The notes below the pieces were generated by a model. The model had not been told where the DNA came from and searched no databases. It saw only the letters and a program-made list of their open reading frames with translations. Shown here piece by piece: positions 18,991 through 26,911 of a stretch of DNA of 64,000 bases. How positions within the stretch are numbered: position 1 is the first letter of the stretch; each line of letters begins with the position of its first letter. The DNA is from Prosthecobacter algae (GTDB taxonomy: Bacteria; Verrucomicrobiota; Verrucomicrobiia; Verrucomicrobiales; Verrucomicrobiaceae), in NCBI RefSeq assembly GCF_039542385.1, contig NZ_BAABIA010000005.1, positions 496,001 to 560,000 of the forward strand, in the 5' to 3' direction. The position numbers and the translations under genes are program-made.

Positions 18991-20340
18991 TTAGGCCAGG
19001 ATATCCTTCGCCACTTCACCCGCCACATCCGTGAGGCGAAAGTTCCGCCCTGCATAACGATAGGTGAGACGCTCATGATTGATGCCCAGCAGGTGCAGGA
19101 TGGTGGCGTGCAGATCATGCGTGCCCATCACCCCTGTCGCTGCGGTATCGCCCATTTCATTCGTGCTACCATGCACGTAGCCGCCTTTCACACCGCCGCC
19201 CGCCATCCACATGGTGTAGCCACCGCCATTGTGACCCCGGCCATTGTAGGCCTCATTGTCGTAGCCGGAACCACGCCCAAACTCGCCGCCCCAAACAATC
19301 AGGGTATCGTCCAGCATGTTGCGTTGTTTAAGGTCTGCAATCAGGCCGGCGATGGGCTTGTCTATCGAATGACATTGGCGGCCCAGGTTTTCACGCAAGC
19401 CGTTGTGATGATCCCAGCCAGGGGAGGTGAGCTGAATGAAACGCACCCCTTTTTCCGCCAGCCGACGGGCCATGAGGCACTGGGTGCCAAAGCGTTCCGT
19501 ATCACTGGTATTGAGGCCGTAGAGTTCACGAATGTGCTCAGGCTCTTGGCCGAGGTCCAGAGTCAACGGCACCGAGCTCTGCATCTTGTAGGCCAGTTCA
19601 TAAGACTGGATGACGCCTTCAATCTCTGGATTGCCAGGGTCCTGCCCCAGCAGGCGGCGGTTGGCCTTCTGGATGAATTCGATCTGCCGTTTTTGTTCCG
19701 CATCGGACAGGCGTCCGTTGCTGAGATGGGCCACACCGCCGCCGCCCGTATTCAGCCGTGTGCCTTGAAACGAAGCTGGCAAAAAGGCCGATCCGTAATT
19801 CATGGCCCCGCCATTGTCGGCAATGGGATTGATGGTGACAAAACCGGGCAAATCCTCCGCCTCAGTGCCCAGGCCGTAAACGATCCAGGCGCCCATAGAG
19901 GGCCTGACGAAAGATTCGCTACCGATGTGCAATGCCACCGTGGCCATCTGATGGGCATTGGTGGCGGTCTTCATGCCATTGAGCATGCAGAGGCTGTCGG
20001 CGTGTTTGGCCAACTCAGGAAAGGCTTCGGAAATCATGAGCCCGCTCTGCCCGCGAGGCTTGAATTCAAAAACAGAGCCCATGTACTTTTGCACCTTCTC
20101 CGCCTCGGCCTTGGCCAGTTCAGGCTTCCAGTCAAAGGTGTCCAGATGACTGGGCCCGCCCTGCATGTACATGAAGATCACCCGCTTCGCGCGTGGGGCA
20201 AAATGGGGCGGCTTGGGGGCCAGCGGGTTGATCGTCTTCGGCGGAGCGGCCGCTTGCGCCCACTGCTGGTTCAGCGCCTGAAAGGCCAGCCAGCCAAAGC
20301 CGACACTGCTGGACTGGAGAATATGGCGACGGGTGGTCAT
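18991..20340 (-). CDS. DUF1501 family exported protein
   Basis: 449 residues. It opens with a twin-arginine signal (MTTRRHILQSSSVGFG). DUF1501 features follow: 'FMYMQGGPSHLDTFDWKP', 'TALH'-type sulfatase-like strands, 'GGEFGRGSGYDNEAYNGRGH' and 'HDLHATILHLLGINHERL'. The family has an alkaline-phosphatase/sulfatase-like fold and is abundant in Planctomycetes and Verrucomicrobia, nearly always beside DUF1549/DUF1553 genes. The biochemical role is not established; an exported partner in polysaccharide breakdown is often proposed. Here it ends a three-gene set with the DUF1549/1553 and pectate-lyase-like genes. Confidence 0.88.
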   Translation of the reverse strand: MTTRRHILQSSSVGFGWLAFQALNQQWAQAAAPPKTINPLAPKPPHFAPRAKRVIFMYMQGGPSHLDTFDWKPELAKAEAEKVQKYMGSVFEFKPRGQSGLMISEAFPELAKHADSLCMLNGMKTATNAHQMATVALHIGSESFVRPSMGAWIVYGLGTEAEDLPGFVTINPIADNGGAMNYGSAFLPASFQGTRLNTGGGGVAHLSNGRLSDAEQKRQIEFIQKANRRLLGQDPGNPEIEGVIQSYELAYKMQSSVPLTLDLGQEPEHIRELYGLNTSDTERFGTQCLMARRLAEKGVRFIQLTSPGWDHHNGLRENLGRQCHSIDKPIAGLIADLKQRNMLDDTLIVWGGEFGRGSGYDNEAYNGRGHNGGGYTMWMAGGGVKGGYVHGSTNEMGDTAATGVMGTHDLHATILHLLGINHERLTYRYAGRNFRLTDVAGEVAKDILA

Positions 20341-20358
20341 GACAGTCGAAATCAGGGT

Positions 20359-22347
20359 TTAAAAAACATACCGGAACTCAGCCGTGCCCAGCAGGGCCTG
20401 CACCAGTGTGGTCCAGCGGGCTGGGTCGCCGCCGGATTCAGTTCCCTCCAGCAAAGTGAGGGCCTCCGCCTGCTCTTCTGCCGATGGCTTCCGGCCTAAC
20501 AAATAACTATACAATTCATTCACCGATTCTTCTGGATTTTTCTTTTCTTCCAGGATCCTCCCGGCGATTTCACCAGCCACGTCTTCCATGAACGGACTGT
20601 TCATGAAAAAGAGAGACTGCGGCGCGGTCGTGGTGACATCGCGCAGACCTTTGATCTGGGTGGGGCCGGGAAAGTCAAAGGTACTAAAAAGCTCCGGCAC
20701 GCCGTCACGGACCACCGGCAGGTAAATGGTGCGAAATGGATCCTCCACGTTGAGGAAACCCTGGGTGATGCCCAGCCGTCCTTTGCCCCCTGTGCCGCCC
20801 ACCTGCGTGCCTTCCGGCCGCACCAGGTCCAGCCTGCCCGCCAGATGCAGTAGGGTGTCCCTTATCGGCTCGATCTCCAGCCGACGTGCGTTCATCCGCC
20901 AGCGCAACCGGTTGCCTGCATCGGGATGGTTCGGATCCGCAGCGTCTCCAGTGGAGCAGGCGAGGCGGTAGGTGCGGCTGAGCATGAGGTTGCGAATCAG
21001 CCCTTTCACCGACCAGCCGCCCTCGACAAACCGGATGGCCAGATGGTCCAGCAGTTCCGGATGAGTGGGATCGGCACCCGTGCTGCCGAAGTCATCCACA
21101 GTGCGGACGATGCCTTCACCAAAAAGATGCTGCCACACGCGGTTGACCATCACGCGTGCGGTCAGCGGATGGGTCGGCGAGGCGATCCACTGGGCCAGCT
21201 CCAGCCGCCCGGAAGCTGCTGCGGCGATGGGGGGCAGGGCAGGCAGGCCGGGCACGGTGATCTTGCCACGACCAGGGGCGGCTAGGCGCTCATAGGGATC
21301 ACCCCCGACAGCAAGTTCACAGTCACGGGCCTCCCCCTCCACCACCCCCATGCAGAAGTGCGGATCCGTGTCATATCGCGGGAGTTGTTTTGGGTTTCCC
21401 AGTGCACGGATGTCATCCATGGAGTGAACCCCGGCGGGCAGCATCTGCGGCGGCCCCACGCTCTCATTCAGCGCGGTGGGCAGGTCCACCAGCATCTCAG
21501 GGTCCACATAACCTGCCCGTGTCATGTCATGGCGGTTGGCCAGACCGGAGAGGGTGCGGCTGCTGTAAAAGATGCCCGCCAACGCATAGTAGTCCTTTTG
21601 GCTCACCGGCTCCGTCTTGTGATCGTGACAGCGAGCACAACTCAACGTTAGGCCAAGGAAGGCACGCGAAGTGACGTCCATCTGGTCGTCCACCTGATCC
21701 AGGATGAACTGCTCGTAGCTGCCCTCCTGCAGGCTGAGACTGCCCAGAGCCAGCATGCCGGTGCCGGTGATTTGTTCCCGTCTCTGTGCCACGGTCTTGG
21801 CAGGCAGAAGATCTCCGGCGATCTGCTCCGCAATGAAACGATTGTAGGGCTTGTCGGTATTGAAGGAATCAATGACCCAGTCACGGTAGCGGAAAGCGTA
21901 GAGAAACGGGGCATTCCACACCCGGCCAATGCTGTCGGCGTAATGCACCACATCCAGCCAATGCCGGGCCCAGCGCTCGCCAAAACGCTCGCTCTGGAGA
22001 AAGGCATCCACCACTTTTGCAAAGGCGTCATCGTCCGCAGAAGGATCCCGCACAAAGGCCTCCACTTCGTCCTGCGAAGGGGGGAGACCGCGAAGGTCAA
22101 ACGATGCGCGGCGGATCCATACCTCACGGCTAGCATCTCCCACGGGCTGTAGATTTTCCTTTTCCAGCCGGGCCAGGATGAAGCGATCCAGATCATCGCG
22201 CGACCAGGCCGCATTCTTCACCTCAGGTAGGGCGGGCCGCTGCATCGGCTTGTAAGACCAGGGCACCGGATTTTCATACTCGGCTGCCGGGATGGGGGCC
22301 ATCGCCAGCATCAGAGCGGGAAGAATCCAGGCCGCCTTGGCATTCAT
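20359..22347 (-). CDS. DUF1549/DUF1553 (PSCyt2/PSD1) exported protein
   Basis: 662 residues with a signal peptide ('AAWILPALMLAMAPIPA'). The N-terminal DUF1549 domain (about 45-260) contains 'FDLRGLPPSQDEVEAFV', 'GERWARHWLDVVHYADS' and 'CARCHDHKTEPVSQKDYY'; the CxxCH motif suggests heme attachment. The C-terminal DUF1553 domain (about 390-640) has 'ARVMVNRVWQHLFGEGIV' and 'PRTY'-like 'SRTYRLAC'. It lacks the N-terminal PSCyt1 domain present in longer relatives. The start overlaps the end of the pectate-lyase-like gene by ATGA, and the DUF1501 gene follows after 18 bases, so the three are probably one transcript. Confidence 0.88.
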   Translation of the reverse strand: MNAKAAWILPALMLAMAPIPAAEYENPVPWSYKPMQRPALPEVKNAAWSRDDLDRFILARLEKENLQPVGDASREVWIRRASFDLRGLPPSQDEVEAFVRDPSADDDAFAKVVDAFLQSERFGERWARHWLDVVHYADSIGRVWNAPFLYAFRYRDWVIDSFNTDKPYNRFIAEQIAGDLLPAKTVAQRREQITGTGMLALGSLSLQEGSYEQFILDQVDDQMDVTSRAFLGLTLSCARCHDHKTEPVSQKDYYALAGIFYSSRTLSGLANRHDMTRAGYVDPEMLVDLPTALNESVGPPQMLPAGVHSMDDIRALGNPKQLPRYDTDPHFCMGVVEGEARDCELAVGGDPYERLAAPGRGKITVPGLPALPPIAAAASGRLELAQWIASPTHPLTARVMVNRVWQHLFGEGIVRTVDDFGSTGADPTHPELLDHLAIRFVEGGWSVKGLIRNLMLSRTYRLACSTGDAADPNHPDAGNRLRWRMNARRLEIEPIRDTLLHLAGRLDLVRPEGTQVGGTGGKGRLGITQGFLNVEDPFRTIYLPVVRDGVPELFSTFDFPGPTQIKGLRDVTTTAPQSLFFMNSPFMEDVAGEIAGRILEEKKNPEESVNELYSYLLGRKPSAEEQAEALTLLEGTESGGDPARWTTLVQALLGTAEFRYVF

Positions 22348-23867
22348 GACTTGGCTCCTTTCATCTTCAGCCAGGCGCTGAGAGCCCGGACATTTTGGAC
22401 AAAGGTGTCGCTGTAAATCACACCGCCTTTAGGCGAGGTCTTTTTGCCGCTGGCATCGCGCATGATGCCGCGCTCATCCTTGCTCTCTGTCCACGATCCG
22501 TCGGGCTTGATCTCGCTCAAAATGGTAGAAATATCCTTGTCGGTGGGGGGTGAAGACCAGCGCTCTTTTTCGGTGCGGGGGAAGACGACCGGCTCGTTGC
22601 GCACAATCTTCCTTCCGATGGCCTCGATGGCATCTAGCTCGCTGTCCCAAACCCAGCCATAATTGGAGGAAGCTTTTTTGTCGCTGTAAGTCAGCTCGAA
22701 ACCTTTGCCGCCTTCACCCCGCTCAAAGTAGAGAGGCTTGTTGGTCTGGAGCTCGTAAAAGCGTGCCAGTTTGTTGCCGGGCAGCAAGGACTTGCGCAGG
22801 TAGGTGATGGCCTTGGCGACAGGTGGCAGGTACTTTCTGTCACCCGTGGCGGCGCTGAGCTTCAGCAGCGCCCACATGGCAGCCTGCGACTCACGACCGC
22901 TGACGGAACTCGGCTCAAAGGCACGGCTCCACACGGGCTGCATGTCGGCATTGTACTGCTGGGCCCAGGCAGGCTGCGGCTCGGGCATTTGAGCGGTGAT
23001 GAGAAAGTCGCCACCCCGCTTGGCCGCCGCGAGGTAACGTTCGTCGTGGCGCAGTTGCCATGCCAGCAGGAGGGTGGCCATCAGCGTCGCATGAGTGTTG
23101 TCATTCAGCACGTAGCAGCCGGTGAAATCCTTGGGCCATTTGCGTGGCCAGTCAGCGGGGTAATTACCGGCCTTCACAGGATACTTGTCCGCAGGTGGGG
23201 GCGATGCAGGCCAGGTATCAAAACTGGCGGACCAGCCCCCCGCCGGATACTGCGCGTTCATGATGGCATTGAGCGCATAATCCGCTGCCTCACGGATCTC
23301 CTCATCCTTGCCAGCCAGCGCATGATCCACACGGATGAGCAGGCGCGTGGCCGCCTGGGTCACATCATCATCCACCGTGGAGTAGTTGGTGTCCTTGTGC
23401 TCACGCTGCCGCCAGATGTGCCAGCCGGCCTCGCCCTGAGGGAACTTTTTGCGGTCAATCAGCTTCCCTTCCGCATCGCGGCGATACAGATGCTTGGCGC
23501 GGCTTGCCGCATCAAAATGGCCGGAGTAATCCCACCCGCCGGAAGTGAGTTGCGTGCGACTCACCGCGTGGGCGGCATCCACCGCCGCCTTCAGGCAGCT
23601 TTCATCCTGTGTGGCCTCATAAGCATCCAGAAAGGCCATGCCCACGGCAGGCGTGCCCGGCGGTTGGATCCAGATCGTGTCCGGTCCGGGGATGCCCTCG
23701 GCTTCACGCAGGGTGAAGTCGGCGCTGTAGCGGTAAACATAGCCGCCATGAGAGGCAGCCTTGCCATGGTAAAAGGCGACAGCTTTGGATAAAGCCGTGG
23801 TGACTTCGCCAGGGCTGACGGCGTGAACAATCGCAGGAATCAGAAAGCTAACAAGGAAGCGGAACAT
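22344..23867 (-). CDS. Pectate lyase, PL10-like, secreted
   Basis: 507 residues with a signal peptide ('FLVSFLIPAIVHAV'). An alpha/alpha-barrel-type protein with family-10 polysaccharide lyase features: 'GGYVYRYS', 'TIWIQPPGTPAVGMAFLDA', 'NAQYPAGGWSASFDTWP', 'NDNTHATLMATLL' and 'QMPEPQPAWAQQYNADMQPV'. Family members cleave polygalacturonate by beta-elimination outside the cell. The 4-base overlap with the DUF1549/1553 gene suggests translational coupling and a joint role of the three-gene set in plant-polysaccharide use. The C-terminal 60 residues are specific to this group. Confidence 0.82.
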   Translation of the reverse strand: MFRFLVSFLIPAIVHAVSPGEVTTALSKAVAFYHGKAASHGGYVYRYSADFTLREAEGIPGPDTIWIQPPGTPAVGMAFLDAYEATQDESCLKAAVDAAHAVSRTQLTSGGWDYSGHFDAASRAKHLYRRDAEGKLIDRKKFPQGEAGWHIWRQREHKDTNYSTVDDDVTQAATRLLIRVDHALAGKDEEIREAADYALNAIMNAQYPAGGWSASFDTWPASPPPADKYPVKAGNYPADWPRKWPKDFTGCYVLNDNTHATLMATLLLAWQLRHDERYLAAAKRGGDFLITAQMPEPQPAWAQQYNADMQPVWSRAFEPSSVSGRESQAAMWALLKLSAATGDRKYLPPVAKAITYLRKSLLPGNKLARFYELQTNKPLYFERGEGGKGFELTYSDKKASSNYGWVWDSELDAIEAIGRKIVRNEPVVFPRTEKERWSSPPTDKDISTILSEIKPDGSWTESKDERGIMRDASGKKTSPKGGVIYSDTFVQNVRALSAWLKMKGAKS

Positions 23868-23970
23868 TTGAAGGCGAGCTTAAAGTTTGAGTGACGAAGA
23901 CGTCCAAGCATCTTGACGGATGTTTTACGATATTTTTACATCCTGCGATAAAACCGGGCAAATGCCCATT

Positions 23971-25704
23971 CTACTCCGCCGAAATGCGGACGTTTTTGTT
24001 TCCGTTGTCCCGAACGGCGTCCATCGCCTCGGCGAGCGCTTTATCAGGCACCCCAGAGTCACCACTGACAATGACCTGCGCCCCTGGATGCTGTGGCAGG
24101 TAACTCTGGAGGTGGCCACGAAGGCGGTTCATCGCGACTTCTTCCTCACCGAGGATGACGCTATCGCCATTCTTGGTTACACGGATCGTTAGGGTTTCCC
24201 CGGAGGCACTGCCGGGGCTCTTGGCCTCAGCGCTTCCACGGTTGCCGTCTCCCTCACGGGAACCAGATTTCTGGCTGTCCCTTTCGCTCGTTTTTGGCCG
24301 AGCACCATCGCGTTCTCCTGTGCGTGGGCGGTCGCCATCACGCTCGCCTGTGCGAGGTTTGTCACCGTCACGTTGGCCGGTTTTAGGGCGATCACCATCG
24401 CGCTCACCCATGCGAGGTTTGTCCCCATCACGCTCGTCAGTTTTAGGGCGATCACCATCACGCGGCCCGGTCTTGGTTCCTTCACGGTCAGCCGTGCCAG
24501 ATTTTTTCATGCCGTCACCCTCACGGGCCCCTTTCTTTGGCCGGTCACCCTCACGTTCGCCCGTCATCTTGCCATCGCCTTCGCGGCTGGCGCGCGGGGC
24601 CTGTCCTGTTTCGCCCGTAGGTGTGCTGCGCTCTCCGTCTCGGCTGCGGTCTTTGGCGGGGATGGTCTTCTCTTCGGCCGCCTGCCCGGTGGTGAAGGCA
24701 TAGCAGGTCAGCACGCCAAAGGCGAGGGTGAAGACGGCGTGCAGCCAGGGACGGTTGCGGTTGGGTTGGGCGATCATGGTGATGCGTTGCAGCAGGGTGG
24801 GATGGTTGCGCACGCATGGGGCCAACCCTGCCATGGCCGGTGGTGCAAAAAAGGTCTCCTGGATGCGGAGCAGCGTGTGCCCGTAGGCCAATCGTTCGTT
24901 AGGCGAAAGTAGGCGCAGCACAGCGGCATCGCAGCGCAGTTCGCGGTCTGCCTGGAAACGTGAACCGATGACCCACACCAGCGGATTGAACCAATGCACG
25001 GCCTGCACCGCCACCGCGGCCCAGTTCCACAGCAGATCGCGATGGCGCACGTGCAAAAGCTCATGCAGCAGCACATGGCGCAGGCTGGCTTCATCGAAAC
25101 GAGACGGCCAGTCCTCCGGCAAAAGCAGCCGGGGCGAACGCAGACCGGTAATGGCTGGCGTCGAACCCGCAGGTAGCAATCTGATCTCAACCGGCCCCTG
25201 GATTTCCGCCAACCTTTGCAGGCGGCGCAGGCAGGACAAGAGCTGCGGATCATTCCCCACCAGAGCAGCCGCCAGCTTTTCCTCAAAACGCCACTGCCGC
25301 AGCACCGCCGAACCGAAAACCAGCACTGCACCAGCCAACCAAAGCAGCGCGAGGGAAGGCAGAAGGAAAGCCATCTCAGGAGCATCTGTCTGCTCCGCCC
25401 CACCCGCAGGCATCTCCGTCGCGGGCAGGGAGAATGCTGGACCTGAAGCAGGAAGTGTCGTCACGGACACAGGCGTTTCCAGGATGGCCTGAGGTGCCCA
25501 GCCACCCAGGCCAAAACCAGCCGGAATGCAGGCTGGAAGCAGCAGTTTCAGACCCACCAGCATCCACAGGCCGATGCGCCAGGCTGGCCCCAGCCGCGCC
25601 CCCAGAAGCACCCGCAGGCCCAGCACCGCGAGGATGAGCACGCTGGCCTCCAGGGAGGTGCGCAGCAGCCAGTGCAGGGTGGAATCCAGGGCAGGAGCAT
25701 TCAT
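23971..25704 (-). CDS. M56 (BlaR1/MecR1-like) metalloprotease with repeat linker and ExbD-like tail
   Basis: 577 residues. Four membrane helices surround an M56 protease region with HELLH at 214-218 and a downstream Glu in 'ADRELRCDA' as third zinc ligand. After a helix at about 320-345 comes a hydrophilic Arg/Asp/Lys-rich stretch. It includes 10-residue repeats of the type GDRPKTGERD at about 410-473, encoded by roughly 190 bases of 30-bp tandem repeat. The last 80 residues ('TIRVTKNGDSVILGEEEV' through 'VPDKALAEAMDAVRDNGNKN') resemble the periplasmic domain of ExbD/TolR rather than a penicillin-binding sensor. It lies 6 bases downstream of a BlaI-type repressor gene, its likely regulator and target. 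Confidence 0.82.
   Translation of the reverse strand: MNAPALDSTLHWLLRTSLEASVLILAVLGLRVLLGARLGPAWRIGLWMLVGLKLLLPACIPAGFGLGGWAPQAILETPVSVTTLPASGPAFSLPATEMPAGGAEQTDAPEMAFLLPSLALLWLAGAVLVFGSAVLRQWRFEEKLAAALVGNDPQLLSCLRRLQRLAEIQGPVEIRLLPAGSTPAITGLRSPRLLLPEDWPSRFDEASLRHVLLHELLHVRHRDLLWNWAAVAVQAVHWFNPLVWVIGSRFQADRELRCDAAVLRLLSPNERLAYGHTLLRIQETFFAPPAMAGLAPCVRNHPTLLQRITMIAQPNRNRPWLHAVFTLAFGVLTCYAFTTGQAAEEKTIPAKDRSRDGERSTPTGETGQAPRASREGDGKMTGEREGDRPKKGAREGDGMKKSGTADREGTKTGPRDGDRPKTDERDGDKPRMGERDGDRPKTGQRDGDKPRTGERDGDRPRTGERDGARPKTSERDSQKSGSREGDGNRGSAEAKSPGSASGETLTIRVTKNGDSVILGEEEVAMNRLRGHLQSYLPQHPGAQVIVSGDSGVPDKALAEAMDAVRDNGNKNVRISAE
24285..24475. repeat. 30-bp tandem repeats inside the M56 gene
   Basis: About six 30-base units, each coding ten residues. 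Units alternate between Asp-Arg-Pro-Lys-Thr and Asp-Lys-Pro-Arg-Thr/Met, giving a higher-order 60-base period. On the plus strand the recurring core is 'ggcgatcaccatc' or 'aggtttgtcaccgtc'. The repeat is in frame throughout, so length changes by whole units would preserve the reading frame. Confidence 0.75.
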
Positions 25705-25710
25705 GGCAGA

Positions 25711-26115
25711 TTACTTTTTGAGATTTTTCTCCGCCTCACGCAGCACCTGCCGCAGGGCTTCCAGATCATCTTTGGAAACTTCTTCTCGCTCCATCAGGCC
25801 CGCCACAAAAGGGGCCAGACGGCCATCAAACACCCGCGCCAGGAAGCTGCGGCTTTCCTCCTGCTGGCAGTCATCCTGGGCAACTGCTGGCACATAACGA
25901 AACTCGCGGCCCACCGTTTCCACGGCCAGCGCACCTTTCTCGGCCAAACGCCGCACCAGAGTCTGCACGGTGCGCGGCTTCCAGTGCAGGCGTCCTTCCA
26001 GTTCCTTGACCACCTCCGCCACCGTGCTGGCACCGCGCTCCCAAAGAACCTTCATGACCGTCCATTCGGCATCGGAGATTTTGGGTGAAGAGGGAGGCTG
26101 TGGACGTGGTGGCAT
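25711..26115 (-). CDS. BlaI/MecI/CopY-family repressor
   Basis: 134 residues. An N-terminal winged helix ('ISDAEWTVMKVLWERGASTV', 'WKPRTVQTLVRRLAEKGAL') and a C-terminal dimerisation region match the BlaI/MecI family. These repress a partner operon until cleaved by, or because of, an M56 sensor protease. The M56 gene follows 6 bases downstream, so the two form the classical pair. Two operators of the family type lie 9 bases upstream of the start codon. I see no Shine-Dalgarno sequence, so initiation may be leaderless or on a very short leader. Confidence 0.9.
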   Translation of the reverse strand: MPPRPQPPSSPKISDAEWTVMKVLWERGASTVAEVVKELEGRLHWKPRTVQTLVRRLAEKGALAVETVGREFRYVPAVAQDDCQQEESRSFLARVFDGRLAPFVAGLMEREEVSKDDLEALRQVLREAEKNLKK

Positions 26116-26123
26116 TTTTGTGA

Positions 26124-26157
26124 ATTACAAATGTAATCGCAAGATTACACATGTAAT
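26124..26157 (-). promoter_or_regulatory. Twin BlaI/MecI-type operators
   Basis: Two 14-base inverted repeats, ATTACAAATGTAAT (26124-26137) and ATTACACATGTAAT (26144-26157), are spaced 20 bases centre to centre, on one helix face. Both carry the TACA-NN-TGTA core known for BlaI/MecI repressors. They sit between 9 and 42 bases upstream of the repressor start codon, so autoregulation of the repressor/M56 operon is expected. Confidence 0.8.
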
Positions 26158-26227
26158 CCGAACGGTGACAAGAAAATATTTCTAACCACAAGTCACACCA
26201 ACTTTTCCAGCGCCTTGGCGGTGGCTC

Positions 26228-26911
26228 TCACTCAAATCGGTACCCGGCACCGTGCACCGTGCGAATGATCTGCGGATTGGCAGGATCTCTTTCCACACGC
26301 TTCCGCAACTGGGAGATGTGCTGGTCCAGCGCCCGGCTTTCCGGGAAATAATCCACGCCCCAGACTTCATCCGCCATGGTGTTGCGGTCCACCACCTTGC
26401 CCCGGCGGGCATACAGCAGCGTCAGCACCTTCATGTCACGCGGGCTGAGCTGGATTTCGGCCCCCTCACGATAAGCACGGAGCTCCGCCGGCACGATCTT
26501 CAGGTCATCCATCACAAACTCCTGTTCTGGTGCCTTGGTGCCCGCGCGGGCCGCAGTCCGTCGCAGAATGGCACGGATGCGGGCAATGATCTCCTTCACC
26601 CCAAACGGCTTGGTCATGTAATCATCAGCGCCCAGTTCCAGCCCCAGCACCGTGTCAATTTCCTCTGCCTTCGCTGTGAGAAACAGGATGGGGACGCTCT
26701 CATCCATCTTGCGGATCTGTTTGCAAACTTCGTAACCGTTTTGGCCGGGCATCATCACATCCAGGCAAACAAAGTCCGGCCGCGTGGCCCGAAAGAAATC
26801 CACGGCCTGGAGACCGTCGCTGGCCGTCACCAGATCATAACCTTCCATGCTGAGAACTTCGCGGAGAGCTTCCCGCGTGTGGTCGTCGTCTTCGGCGATG
26901 AGTATCTTCAT
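26228..26911 (-). CDS. OmpR-family response regulator
   Basis: 227 residues. The receiver domain has the acidic pocket 'AEDDDH', the phospho-acceptor Asp in 'VCLDVMMPG', Thr in 'FLTAKA' and Lys in 'MTKPFG'. The C-terminal winged-helix DNA-binding domain ('LSPRDMKVLTLLYARRGKVV', 'ISQLRKRVERDP', 'TVHGAGYRFE') is OmpR/PhoB type. It precedes and overlaps the start of nothing downstream; its own start overlaps the end of the histidine kinase gene by ATGA, so kinase and regulator are a translationally coupled pair. The signal is unknown. Confidence 0.93.
   Translation of the reverse strand: MKILIAEDDDHTREALREVLSMEGYDLVTASDGLQAVDFFRATRPDFVCLDVMMPGQNGYEVCKQIRKMDESVPILFLTAKAEEIDTVLGLELGADDYMTKPFGVKEIIARIRAILRRTAARAGTKAPEQEFVMDDLKIVPAELRAYREGAEIQLSPRDMKVLTLLYARRGKVVDRNTMADEVWGVDYFPESRALDQHISQLRKRVERDPANPQIIRTVHGAGYRFE

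Noticed and set aside
24285..24475. Possible CRISPR array
   Set aside because: Units are contiguous 30-bp tandem repeats in frame within a coding gene, with no unique spacers and no cas genes nearby.
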